Source: CAWJTV01 sp963845695 (GTDB lineage: Bacteria > Planctomycetota > Planctomycetia > Isosphaerales > Isosphaeraceae). Taken from it: 64,000 nt of DNA. A model generated the notes under the pieces. The model was not told the DNA's origin, searched no databases, and was given only the letters and a program-made list of their open reading frames with translations. Positions 40,140 through 49,407 of this stretch are shown piece by piece. The stretch covers positions 62,001 through 126,000 of the forward strand of contig CAWJTQ010000002.1 in NCBI GenBank assembly GCA_963845695.1, in the 5' to 3' direction. Each line of letters begins with the position of its first letter. Position 1 is the stretch's first letter. A program made the position numbers and the translations under genes.

Positions 40140-41549
40140 CATCGTCTTCGATGAGATGAAGGTCCGCGAGCCGGAGCGTCGGCAGCGCCCCGACCGGGAC
40201 CGGAAGATCGTGTGCCTGGCCTACGAGGTCCCTGGCCCGATCGACTTGCCGATTTTCCTCGACCGGCGGACGGCCGACTCGATCGAACGCCACGCCCTCA
40301 GCGATACCTCCGTCGAGCTCGGGGGAATCCTCTTGGGCAAGGAGTGCCTCGACTCAGCGACCGGGCAGCCGTTCGTCTGGGTCACTCAGTCGCTCGAGGC
40401 CAAGCATTACGCCAACACCCAGGCGAGTTTCACATACACTCACGACTCCTGGGAGGAGATCACCCGCGAGCGCGACCGGCTGCACCCGGATTGCGACATC
40501 GTCGGCTGGTATCACACCCATCCCAGCTTCGGGATCTTCCTCTCGCACCACGACCTGTTCATCCACCAGCACTTCTTCGCCCAACCGCTCCAGGTGGCCT
40601 ACGTGGTCGACCCGATCAACCAATCGCGCGGCTTCTTCCAGTGGCGCGACGGCGGGCTGGTTCAGGTTGGCGGCTATTTCCTGACGGCCGACCGCGGCGA
40701 ACGGATCGCCCTGGCGCGGCTGGTCAACGACCTGGAAAAACTACCCAATCCCGAAGGCGGCGGGGGTGGGATGATCTCCCCCCGCCTTGAGGCGGAGCTC
40801 ATCAAGATGCTCACCCGACCCGCACATTCGCCCATGGCCTCACCGGTCGAGAGAGTCCAGACCGCCGCGGTCTTCGGCATGCTCGGCACGTTGCTCGGCG
40901 TGCTGGCCGTGGCCCTGGCCATGTGGCTCTACCAGCTCCAGACGGGAATCCAGGAGCAGAAAGAGTCCTTCCTCGCCCTGGAGGATGCCGTCGTGCGACT
41001 CGGCGAAAACCAGCGACTGGCAATGGATACTTTGGTCCATAAAATTGGATCAGATAAATATGAGGATTTCTTCAAGCTTTACAAAAATGCGGACCGAGAG
41101 CGCGACGAGGCGCAGCGCCAGCTCGCGCTCCAGCGGTCGATCGCCGAGCGGCTCGGTGGGCAGGCCGGGATCTCGAGAAGCAGGCGCACGACCTGGACGG
41201 CAAGCTCGCATCGGCGAGGAAGGACCTCGAAAAACTCGAGAACGACGCGAAGGATGCGCCGAAGCTCCGGGATAAAATCGCCAGCCTCGAGGATTCGGTC
41301 CAGCAGAAGCAACACCGGCTCGACGAGCTGGCCCCCTTCATCGAGTCTGATGCGGGCAAGGCCGCTTTGGATCTCCAGCATGAGCTCTCCCGTACACGGT
41401 ACCTGGCCTACATCGGCTGGGGTCTCACCGCGGTCCTCGGCCTGGCGCTCGTCGTGGCTTTCTTCTACTACAAGCCACCCACCGAAGCCGAAGCCGAGGC
41501 CCAGACCGAGCCCGAGGGCGGCGAGCGGCCGACTCATCGGATCGTGTGA
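40111..41549 (+). CDS. Membrane-anchored JAB/JAMM isopeptidase, frameshifted
   Basis: About 479 residues. The MPN+/JAMM motif is complete: Glu69 in SVELGGILLG, then HTHPSFGIFLSHHD with His135, His137, Ser145 and Asp148 (HxHx7SxxD). After about residue 240 come a membrane helix (VFGMLGTLLGVLAVALAMWL) and a coiled coil. The coiled coil crosses a frame change near 41172 (then LEKQAHDLDGKLASARKDLE). A second membrane helix (YIGWGLTAVLGLALVVAFFY) and an acidic tail ending THRIV follow. JAMM proteases of Ubl systems remove or trim modifiers; this one appears held at the membrane. Confidence 0.9.
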
Positions 41550-41681
41550 TCGCGTTGATTGGCAAGGGTTGTCTGACGATGAATCGCTCGAGGATGGTCC
41601 CGTGTGGTAGAATCACGGGGATCTGTCAAGAGTAAGAATCGATCAACATCGGGCGAGTTCCCGAACGGCGGAGAGGATCTT

Positions 41682-41897
41682 ATGGACACTCTTATGACTC
41701 CCGAATTGAAACACGTGATGGAACAAGCCGAAGACGCACCTGTCCGATTGACGGATCCGGACACACGCCAGTGCTATGTGCTTCTCCGCGTTGACCAATA
41801 CGAGAGACTGTTGGACGCTGAGGACCAGCGTGAGCAAGTCGCGTTTCTGCGGATCGCCAAGAAGAATGCCAAAGCCCGGCTGATGGAGGATTCATGA
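41682..41897 (+). CDS. Antitoxin-like small protein paired with MazF
   Basis: 71 residues, ATG at 41682 with GGAGAGGA upstream. 'MTPELKHVMEQAEDAPVRLT' and 'CYVLLRVDQYERLLDAED' form a short Phd-like helical/strand region followed by a basic tail. Its stop codon overlaps the toxin's start (ATGA). A paralog is at 44975-45202. It probably binds and neutralises the toxin and may autoregulate. Confidence 0.75.
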   Translation: MDTLMTPELKHVMEQAEDAPVRLTDPDTRQCYVLLRVDQYERLLDAEDQREQVAFLRIAKKNAKARLMEDS

Positions 41898-42232
41898 TTC
41901 GTCCGGGGAAGGTTTATCTGGCTGACTTCGATGAGATGGAGCCGCACCCCGTCGTGGTCATCTCACGTGAAGAGTTGAACCGAGGCAACTGGGTCGCAGA
42001 CGTGCTCATCACCTCCAAACGTTTCGAAGAACGCTCGAAGCAGCCGATTTGCGTCCCCTTCCTGGCCGGGGAGTTTGGTTTAACCCAGGCTTGCGTTGCC
42101 CAGGCCGAGTCCCTGTTTTCCATCCCTCACGAAGAGTTGGGTGAGCGGCTCGGGACGCTGGACGTTGATCGGTGGCGTGGGCTCGTCAAGGCCGTTGGTA
42201 ACATGATGGGCTCGGATTGCGAGCCGATGTGA
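41894..42232 (+). CDS. PemK/MazF-family toxin (endoribonuclease)
   Basis: 112 residues. MIRPGKVYLADFDEMEPHPV is the 'G.vw.v.fp...hP.vVis' start of MazF/PemK proteins, followed by HPVVVISREELN and VLITSKRFEE. FVLTQACVAQAESLFSIPHE-type segments (here GLTQACVAQAESLFSI) match the C-terminal part, where the usual 'sfv.c.qi..i' element lies. The four-base overlap with the antitoxin gene supports one toxin-antitoxin module. Family members cleave RNA at short motifs. Confidence 0.82.
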   Translation: MIRPGKVYLADFDEMEPHPVVVISREELNRGNWVADVLITSKRFEERSKQPICVPFLAGEFGLTQACVAQAESLFSIPHEELGERLGTLDVDRWRGLVKAVGNMMGSDCEPM

Positions 42233-42239
42233 TCGTGGT

Positions 42240-43661
42240 ATGAACGAATTTTTGAAATCACTCGTGGTCGCCATTGTCCCGATTCTCCTTGTGGCTGGAA
42301 CGACGATTGGGCAAACCGAGTCATCCGGCAACGAGAGCCCTGGCTCGCCCGGCGCCACGGAGGTTTCCGCGCCGGCGAAGCCGGACGAACGACAGCCCGT
42401 TCCGGTCCCCGAGCCCAGCCCGAAGGCCATGCAGTTTTACCGGACCGGTAACTGGCTGTGGGTCTTCAACCAGGTCTGGGCGATCCTCCTGACCGGGACG
42501 CTGGCCTTCTCGGGAGTCTCGGCGCGGATTCGAGACCTGGCGCATCGACTGGCCTGGGGCTTGTTCACCGAGAAGGAATTATCCGACGAACTTGAGCCAC
42601 GCAAATGGTCCGTCCTCAAGTTGACTGGGAACTGGCTCCTCACCGTCGGCCTGTATGTGGTGCTGTATCTCGCGGTCGTCTTCGTGATCAATCTGCCACT
42701 GTCTTACTATCAGGGGTATCTGCGTTTGCATGCCTACGGGCTCTCGAACCAAACGCTTGGCAAGTGGTTCGGGGACAAGTTGATCGGGCTGGCCGTGGTC
42801 ATGGCAGTCGGGTTCGCCTTGACCTGGGTGCCCTACCTGCTCATGGACCGAAGCCCTCGCCGGTGGTGGCTCTACACCGGGCTGCTCTCGGTCCCGTTTC
42901 TGTTCGCGACGATGATGGTGGAACCGATCTGGATCGATCCCCTGTTCAACAAGTTTGGACCGATGAAGAATCAGGCGCTGGAGCGTTCGATCCTGGGACT
43001 GGCCGAGCGAGCCGGGATCAGCGGCAGCCGGGTCTTCGAGGTCGAGAAAAGCGTCGATACCAACGCCGTCAACGCCTACGTGACGGGTGTCCTCAGCACC
43101 AAGCGGATCGTCCTGTGGGACACGCTGCTCGCCAAACTCAACGAACCCGAGGTGCTCGTGGTGATGGGTCACGAGATGGGTCACTACGTGCTCGGCCATG
43201 TTGTTCGATCGATCTTGCTCGGCTCGCTGGTCGTCCTGGCCGGGCTGTATTTCGTCCACCGCGCGGGGCAATGGCTGATCGCGCGGTTCACCCATCGCCT
43301 GGGCTTCGACCGGCTCTCCGACATTGCCTCGGTGCCGCTGGTCCTCATGTTGATCGAAGTGGCCGCGATGGTCTTGAGCCCGGTGGCCCTGGCTTACAGT
43401 CGTTACCAGGAGCACGAGGCCGACCGGTTCGCTCTGGATCTGACCCGGGGCAATCATTCCGCCGGCATGGCGTTCGTCAAACTACAGAGGGAGAACCTGG
43501 GTAATCCCCGCCCGGGTTTGCTCTACAAGGTCTTCAGGGCCAGCCATCCGAGCATCGGCGAACGGATCGATTTCTGCAATGATTATCATCCCTGGCGCAC
43601 GGACCATCCGGCCGGACCCACGGAGCCTCGCACGAAATCCACCCCGGAACCGGCTGGGTGA
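42240..43661 (+). CDS. M48 metallopeptidase, Ste24/CAAX-protease-like
   Basis: 473 residues. A signal-like N-terminus (SLVVAIVPILLVAGTTIG) is followed by several membrane helices. VVMGHEMGHYVLGH contains the zinc motif HEMGH (about 311-315), and SRYQEHEADRFALDL contains the downstream Glu ligand (about 393). The block 'VFEVEKSVDTNAVNAYVTGV' is characteristic of Ste24-type M48 enzymes. It has a multipass membrane layout with catalytic residues facing an internal chamber in relatives. It probably acts in membrane-protein quality control. Confidence 0.9.
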   Translation: MNEFLKSLVVAIVPILLVAGTTIGQTESSGNESPGSPGATEVSAPAKPDERQPVPVPEPSPKAMQFYRTGNWLWVFNQVWAILLTGTLAFSGVSARIRDLAHRLAWGLFTEKELSDELEPRKWSVLKLTGNWLLTVGLYVVLYLAVVFVINLPLSYYQGYLRLHAYGLSNQTLGKWFGDKLIGLAVVMAVGFALTWVPYLLMDRSPRRWWLYTGLLSVPFLFATMMVEPIWIDPLFNKFGPMKNQALERSILGLAERAGISGSRVFEVEKSVDTNAVNAYVTGVLSTKRIVLWDTLLAKLNEPEVLVVMGHEMGHYVLGHVVRSILLGSLVVLAGLYFVHRAGQWLIARFTHRLGFDRLSDIASVPLVLMLIEVAAMVLSPVALAYSRYQEHEADRFALDLTRGNHSAGMAFVKLQRENLGNPRPGLLYKVFRASHPSIGERIDFCNDYHPWRTDHPAGPTEPRTKSTPEPAG

Positions 43662-43700
43662 GTACGGACTGGGCTCTCGAATCCTTTCCAGGCGATCATC

Positions 43701-43904
43701 ATGGCCGAGCGGTATCATCGATTTGTCGCGAAGGCGGTCCCCGACCATGGTTGGCGCGTCTGGGATCGGATGGGCAAACGCTGGTGGGGCAATTACTTCG
43801 CCGCCTATCCCGAGGCTCTGCTCGCTGAGCGGAACGGTCCGAAGCGTTTCGATCGAATCACGGAGCTGTGCCGTTGCAGCTTCACGAATCGCCGACAACG
43901 ATAA
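43701..43904 (+). CDS. Small hypothetical protein
   Basis: 67 residues. MAERYHRFVAKAVPDHGWRV and WDRMGKRWWGNYFAAYPEAL are aromatic and basic, with two Cys near the end (CRCSF). Not recognised. It is a plausible coding sequence, with same-strand neighbours and AGG upstream, but no family support. Confidence 0.4.
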   Translation: MAERYHRFVAKAVPDHGWRVWDRMGKRWWGNYFAAYPEALLAERNGPKRFDRITELCRCSFTNRRQR

Positions 43905-43936
43905 CGGAAGAGACCACCGGAATCCTGAGGGCGCCG

Positions 43937-44242
43937 ATGCTGTTCATGGTCATCGAGCGATTCAAGGACCGCGACCCGGTCCCGATCTACGCCCGCCTTC
44001 GAGAGCAGGACCGCGCCCTTCCCGAGGGCCTCCGCTACGTCGATAGCTGGGTTGAGGCCAACTTCGACCGCTGCTTTCAACTGATGGAGTGCGACGACGC
44101 GGTATTGCTCCAGCGGTGGGTGTTGCGGTGGCGGGATCTCGTCGAGTTCGAGATCGTGCCAGTGAGCCCGTCCAGGAAGGTGCGAGAGTTGTTCCTCCCC
44201 GACAGCGAGGATCACCTGGACCAGCCATCCGAGCCGCAGTGA
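43937..44242 (+). CDS. DUF3303 family protein
   Basis: 101 residues from the ATG at 43937. MLFMVIERFKDRDPVPIYAR, LPEGLRYVDSWVEANFDRCF, QLMECDD and LVEFEIVPVSPS match the DUF3303 pattern (a dimeric alpha/beta-barrel-like domain of unknown function common in planctomycetes and cyanobacteria). An earlier in-frame start at 43868 is not favoured because the added residues lack the family's N-terminus. Confidence 0.82.
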   Translation: MLFMVIERFKDRDPVPIYARLREQDRALPEGLRYVDSWVEANFDRCFQLMECDDAVLLQRWVLRWRDLVEFEIVPVSPSRKVRELFLPDSEDHLDQPSEPQ

Positions 44243-44309
44243 TCGGATCGATTTCGGAACCCCGATCGCCGAGCAGGATCATCGGTTCAGATCGAATGGC
44301 TTCACGGCG

Positions 44310-44831
44310 ATGGACAACACAGCCTTGGTACAAGTGATCAAGGTGGAATGGACCAAGTCGTCCCGCGGTGGACAGGGCGCCCGCGATCGGAATTCGGTTC
44401 CCTCCGCCCTCGCGATTCCCGACGTTCTTCTTGGACGCTGGACACGCGAGATCCTGGTCAACACGACGCACTGGAGCGAGGCCAACGCCTTCGCCCATCC
44501 GAATCGCCGGGAATCCGAGCGATTACCCGCGAACAAGGTCCTCAGAATCGATCCTGTCTCGATCGCTCTGGGCGACCCGGAACTCGCTATCGGTTTGGAC
44601 CACGAAACGCTCCTCGTCCGGTTTGTACCTGTGCGTCGCGAAATCGTCCTGATGCGCGGGGATTGGGCGCGGGTCGTGTTCAATGCACGGTACGCTTGCA
44701 TCGACAGTGGGAATTGGTGGTACGAGCAAGTCACTGTCAATGCCGGACTTTTCGGCGAGCGACCGCCGGATTCGGTGTTCGTGGAGACTCGGCCGACCAC
44801 GGTCTTTCGTCACTTGTCGCGGCTCAGATAG
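44310..44831 (+). CDS. Hypothetical protein
   Basis: 173 residues. Strand-rich, with segments such as GLDHETLLVRFVPVRREIVL and SGNWWYEQVTVNAGLFGERP. No domain is recognised. Its composition is less GC-biased than the neighbouring genes, and it lies between a DUF3303 gene and an orphan antitoxin-like gene. Confidence 0.5.
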   Translation: MDNTALVQVIKVEWTKSSRGGQGARDRNSVPSALAIPDVLLGRWTREILVNTTHWSEANAFAHPNRRESERLPANKVLRIDPVSIALGDPELAIGLDHETLLVRFVPVRREIVLMRGDWARVVFNARYACIDSGNWWYEQVTVNAGLFGERPPDSVFVETRPTTVFRHLSRLR

Positions 44832-44974
44832 TGAGAGAATCGGCCTCGGCACGTCGTTTCGATGATCCATCACCCGGTCTTGATGGTCCTGTCCGGAACA
44901 CTCGGCTGTTTGGCGGTGTGACCTGCACTTCTCCGAAAGGGTCGTAGGCGATAAGATCTTTGGTGGGAGGCCTT

Positions 44975-45202
44975 ATGACGACCATCACACCTGAGCAACG
45001 TCAGGCGGCGGCCGAGGCTGGCGACTCGCCAGTAGAGCTCGCCGACTCACAAACCGGGACCGGTTATGTCCTGATGCGGGCGGACGTCTACCGCAAGATG
45101 CAAGAGCTTCTCGAGACGGAGGAAGACCGCCGTGAGCAGCAGGCATGGGCAATACTCGCGCGGCGGGCGCGGGACCAGTGGGCACAGGAGAACCCCTACT
45201 GA
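44975..45202 (+). CDS. Orphan antitoxin-like protein, paralog of the MazF partner
   Basis: 75 residues, ATG at 44975 with GGGAGG upstream. 'AGDSPVELADSQTGTGYVLM' and 'ADVYRKMQELLETEEDRREQ' follow the same plan as the antitoxin at 41682 ('AEDAPVRLTDPDTRQCYVLL', 'VDQYERLLDAEDQREQ'). No MazF-type toxin gene follows. The next gene encodes a macro domain on the same strand. Confidence 0.65.
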   Translation: MTTITPEQRQAAAEAGDSPVELADSQTGTGYVLMRADVYRKMQELLETEEDRREQQAWAILARRARDQWAQENPY

Positions 45203-45331
45203 TTGATCCAACCCGTTCAGCTTCAAGCGAAATCGACCTGCACACTTGCAGTGCCCAGCTTCTCTTGGGATCCAATTCGCTCGGCGGTCAGTCCGCTGAA
45301 CGTGCGAACGTATAGACAAGGATGGATCGCC

Positions 45332-45994
45332 ATGCTCGACGCCATGATGGCCAGGACACGCCGTTGGCGTGTGAAGACTGTCAAGCCCTTCGCCCGATCG
45401 TTCGCGCGAGCAGAGCTGCGACTGAGTCTGGGCGATTGTCAAGTCGAGGTCGCCGCGGCTCTCGCCCGAGCCTTTCATGACACACCCGCGGTCGAGGTCG
45501 TGGAAGGCGACCTGCTGGACCTGGATTGCGACGCGATCGTCAGCCCGGCCAATAGCTTCGGCGACATGAGTGGCGGCATCGACAAGGCGATCGACGACTT
45601 TCATCGCGGCGCAGCTCAACGGTCGGTGATGACCGCGATCGCCGAGCATTTCCTGGGCGAGCTTCCGGTGGGCATGGCGCTGATCGTCGAGGTACCCAGC
45701 CGCCGGTTCCCGTTTGTCGTGGCAGCCCCGACGATGCGCGTCCCCAGCCGGGTCGCCGGCAGTCTCAACGCGTATCTGGCGATGCGGGCGGCACTGGTCG
45801 CCGTCCTGCGGCATAATGCGGCCGGCCTTCGGGCTATCGGCAGTCTCGCCGTCCCCGGGCTTTGTACAGGAGTCGGGGGCATGTCTCCGGAAGACGCCGC
45901 CGAGCAGATGCACGCAGCCTATGACAACGTCATCTCAGAGCGTTGGCGGGGCATCATCCACCCGGCGCTGGCTCCGTTCGCCTTCCGAGGCTGA
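45332..45994 (+). CDS. Macro domain protein
   Basis: 220 residues. VEVVEGDLLDLDCDAIVSPA and NSFGDMSGGIDKAIDDF are the ADP-ribose-binding 'N..l..g.GvD.AI' and 'dAiVnaaN' elements. VVAAPTMRVPSRVAGSLNAY and GSLAVPGLCTGVGGMSPEDA follow the 'faip...tG.gg' loop. Macro domains bind or hydrolyse ADP-ribose and its derivatives. There is no DarT-like toxin next to it. The ATG at 45332 is chosen; ATG at 45344 is equally possible. Confidence 0.85.
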   Translation: MLDAMMARTRRWRVKTVKPFARSFARAELRLSLGDCQVEVAAALARAFHDTPAVEVVEGDLLDLDCDAIVSPANSFGDMSGGIDKAIDDFHRGAAQRSVMTAIAEHFLGELPVGMALIVEVPSRRFPFVVAAPTMRVPSRVAGSLNAYLAMRAALVAVLRHNAAGLRAIGSLAVPGLCTGVGGMSPEDAAEQMHAAYDNVISERWRGIIHPALAPFAFRG

Positions 45995-46325
45995 GGTCCC
46001 ATCACCGGTGAACGTTCAGGTTCTCGATTGTATGAATCTGTGTGGATTTCGGAGAATCGAGAGAATTCACTCGCCCACTCGTGTGTGCCTGATAGGAGGC
46101 CGGGTCTCCTTGATCTCGTGTGTGAAGAGTCTGTATAGTAGACGCACTCTTGCTCACAAGATTTTGACGGGATTGCTTGGAGAATCCTGAGTCCTGGAGA
46201 TTGCGAAAACAGTCGCTTCGCTCCCGTGTTCCGTGCACAGAATCGGAATCTTCTCTTTCTGAACACGGAGAACGCAACACCGAAAACGGGAGGGAAGCGA
46301 CCAAGGTCCCAGGAGTGGTGGAGAG
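45995..46325. other. Intergenic region, nothing identified
   Basis: About 330 bp before the MMPL gene, slightly AT-richer than the genes around it. A short inverted match (TTCTCGATT ... AATCGAGAGAA) lies near 46019-46065 and could form a hairpin after the macro gene. No promoter or gene is clear. Confidence 0.4.
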
Positions 46326-49215
46326 ATGTCGCTGGACGTCATTGGGACGATGGTCAGCCGCAAGCCCGGCTGGGTTGTCGCGATCTGGTTGGTGGCGGCC
46401 GGGGTGGTTGGTGGTTTGTCCCCCGATCTGACGCGTCTGGCAGCCGAGGGTCAGGCACGGATGCTGGCTTCGGGTGCGGAGAGCCGCCGCGCGGCCGAGC
46501 TGGTCCGGCAATGCTGGCCCGACCAGGCGTATGAGTCAATGGTCGTGGCGGTGTTGTACCGGCCGACGGGGCTGACGGACGCCGATCAGGAATTCGCGCT
46601 GAGGTTATCCCGGCGATTCGAGGCTGATGGCCAGCCGGCCGAAGTCCTCCGCGTGATCGGGCCGGCATCGGCCCCTGAGATCGCGCAGAGGCTGGTCAGC
46701 CACGATGGGACGACCGCGCTGGTGGCGGTGGCGTTGGCATCGTCGTTCGTCGCGCCGGTGACGCACGAGGCGGTGGCCTGGATGAAGGACCAGGCCCACG
46801 CCGCGGCGCTCGATGGGCCCTCCGGACTCGAGATCCGATGGACGGGTGACGCCGTGATCGGCCGTGACTACATGGCCAACGTCAAGACGTCGCTCGATCG
46901 CGCCGCCGTGGCGACGGTCGTCTTGCTGATGATCGTCCTGCTGTTCGTTTATCGATCGTTCTGGCTGGCACTCGTGCCGCTGGCGTCGATCGGCGTCAGC
47001 CTGGTCATCGCGCGCGGACTCCTCGCCTGGACGATTCAGGCCGGCTGGGAGGTCTCGTCGCTGGTCGAGCTGTTCCTGATCGCGATCCTGTTCGGCACCG
47101 GGACCGACTTCTGCCTGTTCCTCTCCTGGCGGTTTGCCGAGCATCTCAACCGCAACAACCCGGTCGGCTCGATGCGGGCAACGCTGTCCCGATCGTTCAT
47201 GCCGCTGGTGACCAGCGCCGGGACCATCATGATCGGCCTGCTGCTGATGGGGACGACGAAGTTCAAGCTGTTCTCGAGCACCGGGCCGAGTGTGGCCATG
47301 GCGTTGGGCCTGGCGCTGCTGGCGACCCTGAGCCTGACGCCGGCGTTGCTGGTCCTGCTGGCACGGCTGCACCCGCGGGCCTTCGACGGCCTGGCGGGCA
47401 GCTCGACGGAGCTCTGGGATCGGCTCGGTGCCGCGGCGATGGCGCGGCCGTTGCGGAGCTGGCTGCTCACGATCCTCGCCATGCTCCCGCTCTCCCTGCT
47501 GGCGCTCCGGACCGAGTTCATCCAGGACCTGATGACCGAGCTACCGAAACAGACCCAGTCCGTGGAGGATTTCCGGCTGGTCGCCTCCAAGTTCGAGCCG
47601 GGGATGTTGGCGCCGTTGACGGTCGTGCTGGAGTCAGACACCGACTTCCGGAAGTCGGAGGGCCTGGCACTGATCGACGACATCAGCCGGTTGCTGTCAC
47701 ACCAGCGCCGGCTCGACGAGGTGCGGTCGGCGACCCAGCCGCTGGGGAGCCCTCAGCCGTTGTCGCGCGCCCGGCTGGACTCGCGGCTCGGCGAAGTGAA
47801 TGCCGGGTTCCGATTGCTCGAAGCGGGGGCCGGGCAGCTCAGCAAGGGGCTGACCGAGGGCGCGGCCAAACTTCGCGCCGCCATCTGGCTGGCGGAGGCG
47901 ACTGGCCTGCCATTGACGGGAAAGCCCGTCGAGAGCCCGGCGCCCCGGTCCGACCCGTCGGTCGCCCGAACTCAGGCCACGGGCGAGGCGCTGGCCTCGG
48001 GCCTGAAGCAGGCATCGGCCGTCATGCAATGGAGCCAGGGGATGCCGTCGGCGTGGAACCTGCCTGCGCTGAGCCGCGCGTTCGAGGCTCTCAGCCAGCA
48101 GGCGATGCCCCAATCGAAGGCCAAGCCCGATGCGAATGTGAAGCCCGCCCCGGGTTCCCCCAAGCCGGGTACGAAGCCCGCGCCGGCGATGATCGACCCG
48201 TCCGGATTCCTCGCCGGCGGCAAGAAAGCGAACGCGACGGACACGCCGAAAGTCGAGAGCCCGCAAGAAGTCCTGCTCCGCGAATTGACCCGAGCTGCCG
48301 AAGGGGCCTCGCAGATTGCCCAGGGCGTCGGCCGCGCTCATCGGGAAGTCACCGAGATCCTCAACGATCCGGTCGGCCGCCGCGCTCTGGATCGACTCCT
48401 CATCGACGATCAGACCGTGCACGATCATCCCGAGCTGCTCAAGAGCTTCGCCGCCTATATCACGCCCGACGGCCACCGCGCGGATCGATCTGACCCAGGC
48501 CGACCGGATCTTCTCCAACGACGCGATGAACCAGGTCTTGACCCTCCGGCGGCGGCTCAACGATTTCCTGGGCGAATATGAAGGGTTCCAGGTCACCGCC
48601 CGGGTCGCCGGCGCCAACGCCGAATCGGCGGATATCCGCGACCTGACCCGCGCCGACCAGGTTCAGAGTTGGTTCATCGTCCCGCTCGGTGTGTTCCTGG
48701 TGCTGATGGTGGCCCTCCGCGACCCGTTGTCGTGCTTCAACCTGGTGGCGACCATGGTCCTGACCTACGCGTTCGCCCTGGGCACGACCCACCTGGTGTT
48801 CGTCACCATTCTGGGTGCGCAGGGGCTCGACTGGAAAGTGCCCTACTTCCTGTTCGTGCTCCTGGTCGCCGTCGGCGTGGATTACAACGTGTTCCTCATG
48901 ACCCGGCTGAACGAGGAGTCGCAACGGCGTGGGCTCCGGCGCGGGATCGTGCGGGCGATCGGCCAGACCGGCGGCCTGATCAGCTCGGCCGCGATGATCA
49001 CGGCTACCAGCTTCGCCTCGTTCCTGTTCAGCCCACTGGGTTCACTTCGCCAGCTCGGGTTTGCCCTGGTCGTCGGCATCCTCATCGATGCGACCTTGGT
49101 CCGGCCGCTGCTGGTCCCCTGCGGCCACTGGCTGCTCCGCCGCACTCGCGAAGTGCTCGCGCCGCGCATCGTCGTCCGCAAGGGTCGACGCGAGTATGCG
49201 GTGGTGCCGGATTGA
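46326..49215 (+). CDS. MMPL/RND-family transporter, frameshifted
   Basis: About 963 residues over two frames. First half: an N-terminal helix (PGWVVAIWLVAAGVVGGL), a periplasmic domain, then a helix bundle with VATVVLLMIVLLFVYRSF and FLIAILFGTGTDFCLFLSWR (the MMPL GTGTD motif). Next is a long soluble insert of about 300 residues, Ala/Gly/Pro-rich. The second half has a second periplasmic region, SWFIVPLGVFLVLMVALRDP and LLVAVGVDYNVFLMTRLNEE. A frame change near 48480 separates them; after it, RIDLTQADRIFSNDAMNQV continues the sequence. MMPL proteins export lipids or hydrophobic molecules. The substrate is unknown. Confidence 0.88.
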
Positions 49216-49407
49216 TGACGCGGCCAGATTTGCCGGAACCCTCAAGACGGGGCTGGGAGCGGAGTACCTTCCGGGAACGCGACTTCAGATCGCCACGGCG
49301 CGCTTGCCAGATGTATTTCGCACGGTTATCATCAACTATTGACTCCTGTTCAAGGGGAAGCTGCCGCTCGATCCTTCACGACCTTAACCGATAGGTAAGA
49401 AAATCCA

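Noticed and set aside
45332..45994. DarG-type antitoxin of a DarTG system
   Set aside because: The macro domain is alone; no DarT ADP-ribosyltransferase is adjacent on either side.
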